NCBI RefSeq assembly: GCF_002093975.1
Contig: NZ_KZ084334.1
Location: 64,158 to 128,157 of the forward strand
Reading direction: 5' to 3'
DNA: 64,000 bases
From: Thermoactinospora rubra
GTDB taxonomy: Bacteria; Actinomycetota; Actinomycetes; Streptosporangiales; Streptosporangiaceae
Part shown: piece by piece, positions 1-8,796 of the stretch
Numbering within the stretch: the stretch's first letter is position 1
Layout of the letters: each line of letters opens with the position of its first letter
Notes under the pieces: model-generated
The model's input: the letters and a program-made list of their open reading frames with translations, nothing else
Told to the model about the DNA's origin: nothing
Databases searched by the model: none
Position numbers and translations under genes: made by a program

Positions 1-1
1 G

Positions 2-3000
2 TACGGCCCGGCCACGGGCGACACCCAGCCGCCCACCGCCCCCACCAACCTGGCCTACACCGAACCGGCCACCGGCCAGATCAGGCTGACCTGGACCGCC
101 TCCACCGACAACGTCGGCGTAGCCGCCTACGACATCTACGCCAACGACGCGCTGCTCACCAGCGTCGCCGGGAACGTCACGACCTACACCGACGCCCGGC
201 CCGCGAGCGAGACCGTGTCGTACCACGTCAAGGCCAGGGACGCCGCGGGCAACGTCTCGGCCCCCAGCAACACCGTGACCCGGCGGGGCCACGGCGGCGA
301 CACCCAGGCCCCGACCGCGCCCACCGGCCTGACCTACACCCAGCCGGCCACCGGCCAGATCAGGCTGACCTGGACCGCCTCCACCGACAACGTCGGCGTC
401 ACCGGCTACGACATCTACGCCAACGGCGCCGTGCGCGCCAGCGTCGGCGGCACCACCACGACCTACACCGACAACCAGCCCGACACCGCCACGGTCACCT
501 ACTACGTCAGGGCCAAGGACGCCGCGGGCAACGTCTCGGCCCCCAGCAACAGCGTGACGCGCAACGGCACGGGCACCGGCTCCAACCTCGCCCTCGGCAA
601 GGAGGTGGTGGAGTCCGGGCACGTGCACACCTTCGTGGCCGCCAACGCGGTCGACGGCGACCTGAACACCTACTGGGAGGCCAACTCCGGCGCCTTCCCC
701 AATACCCTGACCGTCAAGCTGGGCGCCAACGCCACCCTCACCCAGGTGGTGCTCAAGCTCAACCCCTCCAGCGCGTGGGGCACCCGTACCCAAAACATCC
801 AGGTCCTCGGCCGCGAGCAGAGCGCCTCCGGCTACACCGGCCTCGTGGCCGCCGCCGACTACACCTTCAACCCGGCCACCGGCAACAGCGTCACCATCCC
901 GGTCACCGCCACCGTCGCCGACGTCCAGCTCAAGATCAACAGCAACACCGGCGCGCCCGGCGGCCAGGTCGCCGAGTTCCAAGTCTTCGGCACCCCGGCG
1001 CCCAACCCCGACCTCACCGTCACCGACCTGTCCTGGACCCCCGCCTCCCCCGTCGAGACCGACGCGATCATGCTGTCGGCGACCGTGAAGAACCAGGGCA
1101 CGGCCGCCTCCGCCGCCACCAGCGTGGCCTTCTACCTCGGCGACACCAAGGTCGGCACCGCCGACGTCGGCGCGCTGGCCGCGGGGGCGTCGGCCACCGT
1201 GTCGGCCGGCATCGGAGCGCGCGACGCCGCCTCCTACGAGGTGACCGCCAAGGTCGACGAGGCCGGCGCGGTGATCGAGCAGAACGAGGGCAACAACTCC
1301 CTCACCGGCTCGACCAGGCTGACGGTCCGCCCGGTCGACAGCTCCGACCTGGTGCCCGTGCTCAGCTGGACACCGGGCAACCCACCGGCGGGCGGCACCG
1401 TGACGTTCTCCGTCGCCCTGAAGAACCAGGGCACGGTGGCCTCCGCGGGCGGCACCCACGCCATCACCGTGACCGTGCTCAACGACACCGGCGGCACCGT
1501 CAAGACGCTGACCGGCAGCCACAGCGGCACGATCGCCGCGGGCGCCACCACCTCCCCGGTCAGCCTCGGCACCTGGACCGCGGCCAACGGCCGCTACACC
1601 GTCCGCGCCGTCGTCGCCGCCGACGCCAACGAGCTGCCGGTGAAGCGGGACAACAACACGGCCACCCGGTCGCTGTTCGTCGGCCGCGGCGCGAACATGC
1701 CGTATGACCACTACGAGGCCGAGGACGCCGTGACCGGCGGCGGCGCCACCGTGGTCGGGCCGAACCGCACCATCGGCGACCTGGCCGGCGAGGCGTCGGG
1801 CCGCAAGGCCGTGACGCTGAACACCACGGGCGCCTACGTCGAGTTCACCACCAAGGCCAGCACCAACACGCTGGTCACCCGCTTCTCCATCCCCGACGCG
1901 CCCGGCGGGGGCGGCATCAACGCCACGCTCAACGTCTACGTCAACGGCTCCTTCCACAAGGCGCTCAACCTGACCTCCAAGCACATGTGGCTCTACGGAG
2001 CCGAGGCCAGCCCCGGCAACTCCCCCGGCTCCGGCAGCCCGCGCCACATCTACGACGAGGCCAACCTGATGCTCGACGCCTCCTTCCCGGCGGGCACCAA
2101 GATCCGCCTGCAGAAGGACGCGGCCAACACCACGACCTACGCGATCGACTTCATCGACACCGAGCAGGTCGCCCCGGCCGCCAACCCCGACCCGGCCAGG
2201 TACGTCGTGCCCAACGGCTTCACCCACCAGGACGTCCAGGCCGCCCTGGACAAGGCCCGGATGGAGAGCGGCTGGGAGGGCGTCTACCTGCCCGCGGGGA
2301 CCTACCAGACCTCGCAGAAGTTCAACGTGTACGGCAAGGCCGTCAAGGTCGTCGGCGCCGGCCCCTGGTACACCCGCTTCTACGCCCCGACCGGCCAGGA
2401 GAACACCGACATCGGGTTCTCCGTGCAGTCCTCGGCCAACGGCTCGGCCTTCGCCGGGTTCGCCGTCTTCGGCAACTACACCGCGCGCATCGACGGCCCG
2501 GGCAAGGTCTTCGACCTCAGGAGCGTCAGCGACCTCACCATCGACAACCTCTGGATCGAGCACCAGATGGTGATGGTCTGGGGCACGAACCTGAAGAACG
2601 TGACGATCACCAACAGCCGGGTGCGCGACCTGTTCGCCGACGCGATCAACTTCACCAACGACAGCGACGGCAACACCGTGCGCAACGTCGACGCCCGCAG
2701 CACGGGCGACGACTCCTTCGCCCTGTTCAACGCCGTGGACATCGTCCAGGGCGACAACACGGGCAACGTCTTCGAGAACCTGTCGGCCACCCTGCCGTGG
2801 CGCGCGGCCGGCGTCGCGGTCTACGGCGGGTACGACAACGTCTTCCGCAACATCCACATCGCCGACACGCTGACCTACTCCGGCATCACGATCAGCTCGC
2901 TGGACTTCGGCTACCCGTTCCGCGGCTTCGGGACCACCCCGACCAGGTTCGAGAACATCTCGATCATCCGCTGCGGCGGCCACTTCTGGGGCGCCCAGAC

Positions 3001-3355
3001 CTTCCCGGGGATCTGGCTGTTCTCGGCCTCCAAGGAGTTCCGCGGCATCCGGGTGAGCGACGTGGACATCGTCGACCCGACCTACCACGGCATCATGTTC
3101 CAGACCAAGTACACGGGCGGCCAGCCGGAGAACCCGATCACCGACACGCTCTTCACGAACGTGACGGTCTCGGGGGCCCGCAAGAGCGGTGACGCCTTCG
3201 ACGCCAAGTCCGGCTTCGGCATCTGGGCCAACGAGATGCCCGAGCCCGGGCAGGGACCGGCGGTCGGCTCGGCCACCTTCACCAACCTGACCCTGACCGG
3301 CAACCACACCGACATCCGCAACACCACGTCCACGTTCACGATCAACCGGAACTGA
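2..3355 (+). CDS. Modular secreted GH87-family alpha-1,3-glucanase (5' end outside window)
   Basis: The reading frame is open from the first bases, so the start and signal peptide lie upstream. Domains in order: two fibronectin type III repeats (to about 290, then 305-570), an F5/8-type C (CBM32-like) domain (about 580-1000), two CARDB repeats (1010-1335 and 1345-1685), a CBM35/CBM6-like domain (1695-2170) and a C-terminal right-handed beta-helix (2180-3355). The helix carries FADAINFT and STGDDSFA; their Asp codons at 2639, 2708 and 2711 have the same 23/24-residue spacing as the three catalytic Asp residues of characterised GH87 mutanases. The family hydrolyses alpha-1,3-glucan of fungal walls or dental-type mutan. 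It is followed by a strong hairpin and then another polysaccharidase. Family call is firm; natural substrate is inferred. Confidence 0.85.
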   Translation, partial: YGPATGDTQPPTAPTNLAYTEPATGQIRLTWTASTDNVGVAAYDIYANDALLTSVAGNVTTYTDARPASETVSYHVKARDAAGNVSAPSNTVTRRGHGGDTQAPTAPTGLTYTQPATGQIRLTWTASTDNVGVTGYDIYANGAVRASVGGTTTTYTDNQPDTATVTYYVRAKDAAGNVSAPSNSVTRNGTGTGSNLALGKEVVESGHVHTFVAANAVDGDLNTYWEANSGAFPNTLTVKLGANATLTQVVLKLNPSSAWGTRTQNIQVLGREQSASGYTGLVAAADYTFNPATGNSVTIPVTATVADVQLKINSNTGAPGGQVAEFQVFGTPAPNPDLTVTDLSWTPASPVETDAIMLSATVKNQGTAASAATSVAFYLGDTKVGTADVGALAAGASATVSAGIGARDAASYEVTAKVDEAGAVIEQNEGNNSLTGSTRLTVRPVDSSDLVPVLSWTPGNPPAGGTVTFSVALKNQGTVASAGGTHAITVTVLNDTGGTVKTLTGSHSGTIAAGATTSPVSLGTWTAANGRYTVRAVVAADANELPVKRDNNTATRSLFVGRGANMPYDHYEAEDAVTGGGATVVGPNRTIGDLAGEASGRKAVTLNTTGAYVEFTTKASTNTLVTRFSIPDAPGGGGINATLNVYVNGSFHKALNLTSKHMWLYGAEASPGNSPGSGSPRHIYDEANLMLDASFPAGTKIRLQKDAANTTTYAIDFIDTEQVAPAANPDPARYVVPNGFTHQDVQAALDKARMESGWEGVYLPAGTYQTSQKFNVYGKAVKVVGAGPWYTRFYAPTGQENTDIGFSVQSSANGSAFAGFAVFGNYTARIDGPGKVFDLRSVSDLTIDNLWIEHQMVMVWGTNLKNVTITNSRVRDLFADAINFTNDSDGNTVRNVDARSTGDDSFALFNAVDIVQGDNTGNVFENLSATLPWRAAGVAVYGGYDNVFRNIHIADTLTYSGITISSLDFGYPFRGFGTTPTRFENISIIRCGGHFWGAQTFPGIWLFSASKEFRGIRVSDVDIVDPTYHGIMFQTKYTGGQPENPITDTLFTNVTVSGARKSGDAFDAKSGFGIWANEMPEPGQGPAVGSATFTNLTLTGNHTDIRNTTSTFTINRN

Positions 3356-3364
3356 CACGAGCCG

Positions 3365-3403
3365 GATGCCCGGCGGGAGGAGGACGCACCCCCGCCGGGC
3401 ATC
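3365..3403 (+). terminator. Rho-independent-type terminator
   Basis: A perfect 13-bp inverted repeat (GATGCCCGGCGGG / CCCGCCGGGCATC) with a 13-nt loop begins 9 bases after the GH87 stop codon. It lacks a long T-run, as is usual in GC-rich actinomycetes. Confidence 0.75.
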
Positions 3404-3501
3404 CCCATGCCCGCTCGCCGGACCGGCCGAATTCCCGGGCGGCCAGAAAGGGGACAGATAAGGTAAGCGCACCATATTCCCCGACTGGCCTGGAGTTCGC
3501 C

Positions 3502-6009
3502 GTGCCGCAGATGTCCCGCCGCCAGGTACTGTCCCTGCTCCCCGCCGCCGGCTTACTCGCCGTGGCCTCCCCCGCGCGTGCCGCGGCGGGCATCGACCAC
3601 GCGCGGCTGCTGGCCAACACCGTGGCGATCTTCGCGGGCACCCCCGAGGTCAACGCCAGGCCCGAGGTGGCCGGCAAGCTGGCGGCGATCCTGAGCACGG
3701 CCAGGCGGCGGCTGGCCGACCTCGACAGGGCGGGCGAGGGCGAGCTGTTCGCGGGGCTGAGGCTCGGCGCCGACGACGCCAACCTGCGGCTGGCCTTCCA
3801 GTACCTGTACGAGATCGCCCTCGCGACCCGGACGCCGGGCGGCGAGCTCGCCGGCGACGCCGCCGTCCAGCGGCGGGTCGCCGACGGCCTGGCGTGGCTG
3901 CACGAGCACCACTACGGCGACCAGTCGAAGGGCTACTACGGCAACTGGCACACCTGGGAGATCGGCATCTCCACCCACGTGAGCAGGACGCTGGTCCTGC
4001 TGGCCGAGCGGCTGCGGGAGGAACGGCCCGATCTGACGGCCGCCTACATCGCCTCGATGGACGCCTACCTGCGCAACGGCAAGAACGGCGACGTCGACCT
4101 CGACTCGCGCTTCCACACCGGGGCCAACCTGGCCGACATCACCGCCAACCGGATCCTGCAGGGCGCGCTCACCGGCGACGACGCCCGCGTCACCAAGGCC
4201 ATCGCCGACCAGGCCACCGTCTTCGCCACCATCGACCCCTACGACCTCAGGCACGGCGTCACCGACGGCTACTACCGCGACGGCTCCTTCATCCAGCACC
4301 ACTCGGTCGCCTACACCGGCTCCTACGGGCGCATCCTGCTCACCCGCGTCGTGCAGACCATCAAGATGCTGGAGGGCGCGACGAGCGGCGGCTCGGACGG
4401 CCTCGCCGGCGTGGTGTACCGCTGGATCGCCGACGGCTTCGCCCCGCTGATCTTCGAGGGGTGGATGATGGAGATCGTCAAGGGTCGGGCGGTCTCGCGC
4501 ACCACCACCGGCTACGCCGACGTCGGCGTGATCGTGGAGGCCATCGCCGACCTGGCCGACCACGCCGGGCCCGCCGAAGCCCTCGCCCTGAAGAAGTACG
4601 TCAAGTTCCTGCCCGCCGCCGACCCGGCCGCCTTCGTCTCCCCCGTCAGCATCGCCCGCTACGCGGCCATCCGCGCCGACGCCGCCGTCCCGGCCGCCGA
4701 CCTGAACCCGCCCAGCCGGTGCGTGGCGTTCAACGCCATGGACCGGACCGTCCACCGCCGCCCCGGCTACGCCTTCGCCCTGGCGCGCAGCTCCGACCGG
4801 ATCAGCAAGTACGAGTACATGAACGGCGAGAACCTCATGCCGTGGTTCCAGGGCGAGGGCGCGTACTACCTCTACCTGGCGGGCGAGGACCAGCGCGAGG
4901 TCTTCGGCGTCGACTACTACACGGCCGTCTCGCCGTACCGGCTGGCCGGGGTCACCGCGCCGGTGGAGGAGCGGCGGACCGTGCCCGAGCTGTACGGCCG
5001 CTTCTGGTACGAGAACCCCGGGCACCCGCTGAACTTCACCTCCTCCTCCGAGTCCCAGAACACCTACGTGTACTTCCCGCGCGGCGGGAACGTCCTGTCC
5101 GGCGGCGCGACGCTCGGCGCGTACGGCGCGGCCGGCATGGTCTGCTCCGACGACGCCGCCTACACCGCCAAGCGGGCCGGGATCCTGCCCGGCGACTTCG
5201 TCGCCTACCAGAACGCCCGGGCGACCAAGTCGTGGTTCATGCTGGATGAGGAGATCGTGGTGCTGGCCGCCGACGTCTCCGGCCAGAGCGGGCGGGACGC
5301 GGTGACCACCGTGGACAGCCGCATCGCCGCGCCCGCCGACGAGGTCGCCGTGTCCGGCGAGCTGTGGGACGGCGGGGCCTGGCGGGCGGGCGAGACCGCG
5401 CCGCCGCGGTGGCTGCGCTACGCGAACGGCACCCGCGGCACCGCGGTCGGCTACGTCTTCCTCACCAGGCAGCCCGTCGCGGCCGGGCTGGAGACGGTGA
5501 CCCGCAGCCGCAGGATCGTCCGCGCCGCCAACCCCGACACCGCCGTGACCAAGAACGTCTTCACCGCCTCGGTCGCCCACCCCGCCGCCGGCGACGTCCC
5601 CGCCCTCGCCTACGCCCTGGTCCCGAACGCCACCGAGGCCCGCCTGCGCGGCTACGCGCACGGGCCGCTGACCGTCCTGGCCAACAACCGGCACGTGCAG
5701 GCGATCAAGCACCGCGGGCTCGGCATCGTGGCCGCCAACGTGTTCGCCGACGGTCCTCGCCACGCCGAGCGCCTGCTCATCGACGGCCCCGCCTCGGTCA
5801 TCGTCCAGTCCTCCCGCGAGCGGACGGCCGTCGCCCTGTCCGACCCCACGATGAGGCGCGACCGCGTCACCGTCGTCGTGCGCGGCGCGCAGCTGAGGCT
5901 GGAGTCGGCCGACGAGGGGGTGACGGTACGGCGCGTGCCGGGCGGCACCCTGATCCGGGCCGAGACCCGGCAGGCCTACGGCCGCACCTTCACCGCCACC
6001 CTGCACTGA
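3502..6009 (+). CDS. Secreted polysaccharide lyase family 8 (hyaluronate/chondroitin/xanthan lyase type)
   Basis: 835 residues, the usual PL8 length. The GTG start at 3502 has GGAG six bases upstream, better placed than for the ATG at 3511. The N-terminus SRRQVLSLL followed by a hydrophobic stretch and ARAAAG looks like a Tat signal peptide. PL8 enzymes cleave uronic-acid polysaccharides by beta-elimination. The catalytic set is present: Asn216 (ITANRI), His266 and Tyr275 (in QHHSVAYTGSYG), with the same 50- and 9-residue spacing as Asn349/His399/Tyr408 of pneumococcal hyaluronate lyase. An alpha/alpha toroid lies N-terminal and beta-sandwich domains C-terminal. Exact substrate cannot be read from the sequence. 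It converges on the metal-exporter operon. Confidence 0.88.
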   Translation: MPQMSRRQVLSLLPAAGLLAVASPARAAAGIDHARLLANTVAIFAGTPEVNARPEVAGKLAAILSTARRRLADLDRAGEGELFAGLRLGADDANLRLAFQYLYEIALATRTPGGELAGDAAVQRRVADGLAWLHEHHYGDQSKGYYGNWHTWEIGISTHVSRTLVLLAERLREERPDLTAAYIASMDAYLRNGKNGDVDLDSRFHTGANLADITANRILQGALTGDDARVTKAIADQATVFATIDPYDLRHGVTDGYYRDGSFIQHHSVAYTGSYGRILLTRVVQTIKMLEGATSGGSDGLAGVVYRWIADGFAPLIFEGWMMEIVKGRAVSRTTTGYADVGVIVEAIADLADHAGPAEALALKKYVKFLPAADPAAFVSPVSIARYAAIRADAAVPAADLNPPSRCVAFNAMDRTVHRRPGYAFALARSSDRISKYEYMNGENLMPWFQGEGAYYLYLAGEDQREVFGVDYYTAVSPYRLAGVTAPVEERRTVPELYGRFWYENPGHPLNFTSSSESQNTYVYFPRGGNVLSGGATLGAYGAAGMVCSDDAAYTAKRAGILPGDFVAYQNARATKSWFMLDEEIVVLAADVSGQSGRDAVTTVDSRIAAPADEVAVSGELWDGGAWRAGETAPPRWLRYANGTRGTAVGYVFLTRQPVAAGLETVTRSRRIVRAANPDTAVTKNVFTASVAHPAAGDVPALAYALVPNATEARLRGYAHGPLTVLANNRHVQAIKHRGLGIVAANVFADGPRHAERLLIDGPASVIVQSSRERTAVALSDPTMRRDRVTVVVRGAQLRLESADEGVTVRRVPGGTLIRAETRQAYGRTFTATLH

Positions 6010-6017
6010 GCCGGGGT

Positions 6018-6033
6018 CTCCGGCGTTCCGGAG
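6018..6033. terminator. Short hairpin between convergent genes
   Basis: A perfect 6-bp stem CTCCGG/CCGGAG with a CGTT loop sits in the 34-base gap between the convergent PL8 and metal-exporter genes. It could end transcription from both sides; the stem is short. Confidence 0.4.
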
Positions 6034-6043
6034 CGTTGAGCGG

Positions 6044-7483
6044 CTAGAGCACCGCCATCGCCGAGCGCACGACCATCCCGGCGCCCAGCAGCACGACCAC
6101 GGCCGCCGTGCCCGCGGGCGCCAGCCGGGACAGGCGCGCGGCCACGCGGTGGCCGAACCGGGCGCGACGCTCCAGCCGGTCGGCCAGCCTGACCAGAAGC
6201 AGGCCGACGACGGTGAGGGTGGCCGCCATGCCGACGCCGTAGGCGGCGACCAGGGCGACGCCGAACCATGCCCGGCCCGCGGCGATGGCGCCCAGCAGCA
6301 CGATGAGCGCCGACGGGCTCGGCACCAGGCCCCCGGCGACGCCGAGCCCCACGAGCCCGCCGCGGAGACGACCGCCATGCCCGTGCCCATGGCCCTGGCT
6401 GTGCTCATGCGCATGCCCATGGCCGTGGCTGTGTCCATGTCCGTGACCGTGACCGTGACCATGGCCGTGACCGTGGCCGTGCCCGTGGAGCCGCTTGGCG
6501 CCACGCAGCGCCGAGAGCAGCAGCCCCGCGCCGATCACCGCGATCAGCAGCCCGCTCGCGACCCCCAGCCACGCCAGCACCGACTCCCCGGCCAGCGCGG
6601 AGAACGCGCTGATCGACACCCCCACCACCAGCACGCCGGCCGTGTGGGTGACCGTCACCGTCGCCCCCGCCACCAGGGCGTCCCTCGGACGGCCCCGCCG
6701 GCCCGCCAGGCAGGCCGCCATGACGGTCTTGCCGTGCCCCGGGATCAGGGCGTGCCCCGCGCCGAGGACGGCCGCCAGCGCGATGGCCAGCAGGCCGAGC
6801 GGCCCCGCCTGCGACGAGGACCCCACCAGCCCCGTGAAGGTCCGGTCGACGAAGTCCAGCGCCGCCGCGATCGGACCGACGCCGGACGACAGGGCCACCC
6901 CCGGCGCTCCCGGCGCGGCCGGGCCGCCCAGCACGGCCGTCGCGGTCCGCTGGTCGAGCGGGTCGGCGAGCAGGTCCGGCGGATAGGCGCGCAGCTGTGA
7001 GCTGACGCTCGTCGCGGGCACGTCGGCCCTGCGCACCGACGAGCCGGTCACCGTGATCTCCCGCCAGCCGATGCGGTCCTGCTGGAAGGCGTCGGTGAAC
7101 TCCACCGAGCGCGTCGCCCGCACGCGCGCCTCCAGCGAGCACGTCAGGCGGCTGGTCGCCAGGCCGCCCTGCCCGGGCTCGTAGCCGAAGGAGGAGCCGG
7201 TCACCCGCCACGGCACGGCGGCGCCGTCCACCACGAGCCGCTGCCCCGCGGCCAGCTCAGCGCACTGCTCGGCCGCCGGCCGTACCCGGCCCTTGGCCTG
7301 GAGGGTGGGCAGCTCGGCCGCGTCCACCACGGCGGTGCTCTCCACCCGGTCCTGCAGGATCCGCAGCCCGTTGTAGTGGTTGACGGTGAAGTTGCCCAGC
7401 GGGTGCGCGAGCGCGGCCCGGGCCGGCACCGTGAGCGCCAAGCCGGCGACGAGGGACAGCAGGGCCAGACGAACCAGTCTCAT
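6044..7483 (-). CDS. Nickel/cobalt exporter, RcnA/NiCoT superfamily
   Basis: 479 residues with a signal-like N-terminus, then an extracytoplasmic region of about 170 residues starting AHPLGNFTVNHYNG, and a C-terminal polytopic membrane domain. A cytoplasmic-loop-type run of alternating His and Gly occupies about residues 333-370, typical of RcnA-like metal exporters, and the membrane segment IPGHGKTVMAA matches the HPGHGK-like signature of this superfamily. It is the last gene of the DUF4331/TPR operon; its start overlaps the TPR gene stop by 4 bases (ATGA), so translation is probably coupled. Which metal is carried is unknown. Confidence 0.75.
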   Translation of the reverse strand: MRLVRLALLSLVAGLALTVPARAALAHPLGNFTVNHYNGLRILQDRVESTAVVDAAELPTLQAKGRVRPAAEQCAELAAGQRLVVDGAAVPWRVTGSSFGYEPGQGGLATSRLTCSLEARVRATRSVEFTDAFQQDRIGWREITVTGSSVRRADVPATSVSSQLRAYPPDLLADPLDQRTATAVLGGPAAPGAPGVALSSGVGPIAAALDFVDRTFTGLVGSSSQAGPLGLLAIALAAVLGAGHALIPGHGKTVMAACLAGRRGRPRDALVAGATVTVTHTAGVLVVGVSISAFSALAGESVLAWLGVASGLLIAVIGAGLLLSALRGAKRLHGHGHGHGHGHGHGHGHGHSHGHGHAHEHSQGHGHGHGGRLRGGLVGLGVAGGLVPSPSALIVLLGAIAAGRAWFGVALVAAYGVGMAATLTVVGLLLVRLADRLERRARFGHRVAARLSRLAPAGTAAVVVLLGAGMVVRSAMAVL

Positions 7484-8709
7484 GAGAACCTCGCGAGCGC
7501 GGGCAGGGCGGGATCGAAGCGCGGGTTGAACTCCAGAGCCTTCGAAGCGGGCCGCAGGCCCAGCGCGCGTTCGATCTCGGCGCGGTGGTGGTGGACCAGG
7601 GCGTTGCGCCAGCCGGTCGCGGTGGCCTTGCGCGCGTACGGCAGCGCCTCGCGCGACCGCCCGGCCCTGTGCAGCGCCCAGGCCAGGGCGTCGGCGGCGA
7701 CGAGGTTGGGATGGCGGGCGTACTCGGCCTCGGCGTGCCGTACGGCTCGCGCCGGATCGCCGTGGTCGGCCTCGAACTCGGCCAGGGTGAGGTCGTCGAG
7801 CACGCCGGCCTCGCGCGCCAGCCGGGTCTGGGCCTCCAGCAGGCTCCAGTCGGGCGGCAACCCGGCCTTCAGGCGAACCTCGCCGTGCTCGACCAGGTAC
7901 TGGGGCAGCGGCAGCCGGGCGGTCACGGCCTCATACCGCCGCAGCGCCGCGCCCAGGTCTCCGGACAGGGCGAGCACCCTGGCCTGTCCGGCCATCGCGG
8001 GCGTGAAGGAGGGGAGTGCTTCCAGGGCCTTGCCGTACCACTGGCGCGCCTGGGCCAGGTCGCCGGAGCGCAGGGCCAGCTCGCCGAGGTAGTGGCGGCA
8101 GTAGGCCACGTCGGCGGGGGCGAAGGCGTCGGCCAGCGCCTCGTGCAGGTGGCGGCGGGCCGCGGCGAGGTCGCCGCGCAGTTCGGCCGCGTAGGAGGCG
8201 CGGGTGTAGGCGGGCACGCCGGGCCGCAGCGCCAGCATCCGGTCGACGGCCGCCTCCGCGCCGCGCAGGTCGCCGAGCTGGGTCTTGGCGTCGGCCATGA
8301 CGCCGTGCGCGGTCACGCCGGAGGGGTTGGCCGCGACGGCGCGGCCGGCCAGCCGTACCGCCTCGGCGAAGTCGTGCCTGGCGGCGGCCAGCGCCGCCAG
8401 GCCGGTGAGCACCGCGTCGTCGCGCGGCGCCAGCCGCCGGGCGGTGTCCAGGGCCTGTTCGGCCCGGGGGTAGAAGGACGGGTCGCCGGTGATCCTGGCC
8501 TGCTCGATGTGCTGCAGGCCGAGGCGCGCCCAGGCCCGGTGGTCCCGGGGCAGGCGGCGCACCCTGTCCTGGAGGGTTTCCCGGAAGACCGGCCCGTCGG
8601 ACCCGGCGGCGGGCACGGGCGGCCGGTGCGGCGGCGCCAGGACGGCCGCCGCGGTGAACGCCAGTGTCCCGGCCAGGACGATGCCGCCTGCCGCGAGCGC
8701 GATGCGCAT
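7480..8709 (-). CDS. Membrane-anchored or secreted tetratricopeptide-repeat protein
   Basis: 409 residues. One N-terminal hydrophobic segment (about 3-28) is a signal anchor or signal peptide, followed by TPR-type helical hairpins from about 55 to 390 (for example RAWARLGLQHIEQAR, AVLTGLAALAAARHDF). TPRs are protein-binding scaffolds. The ATG at 8709 has GGAGAAG upstream. It lies between the DUF4331 gene and the metal exporter on one strand, so it probably acts with them at the membrane, but no enzymatic motif is visible. Confidence 0.7.
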   Translation of the reverse strand: MRIALAAGGIVLAGTLAFTAAAVLAPPHRPPVPAAGSDGPVFRETLQDRVRRLPRDHRAWARLGLQHIEQARITGDPSFYPRAEQALDTARRLAPRDDAVLTGLAALAAARHDFAEAVRLAGRAVAANPSGVTAHGVMADAKTQLGDLRGAEAAVDRMLALRPGVPAYTRASYAAELRGDLAAARRHLHEALADAFAPADVAYCRHYLGELALRSGDLAQARQWYGKALEALPSFTPAMAGQARVLALSGDLGAALRRYEAVTARLPLPQYLVEHGEVRLKAGLPPDWSLLEAQTRLAREAGVLDDLTLAEFEADHGDPARAVRHAEAEYARHPNLVAADALAWALHRAGRSREALPYARKATATGWRNALVHHHRAEIERALGLRPASKALEFNPRFDPALPALARFS

Positions 8710-8796
8710 GCTTGCTTCTCCGTTCCGTCGTGTTCTCTGTCGGGGGGGTGCGGTGGGTGCGCGCTTGCGGGGCGGGAGGGGCCGGCGGTCGGGTCG

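Noticed and set aside
6370..6490. GTG/CAT-rich simple repeat
   Set aside because: It is the coding sequence of the His/Gly loop of the metal exporter, not an independent repeat element.
3553..6504. Very long antisense ORF opposite the PL8 gene
   Set aside because: Low-complexity Gly/Val/Arg translation produced by codon-position GC bias; the plus strand has conserved PL8 catalytic residues.
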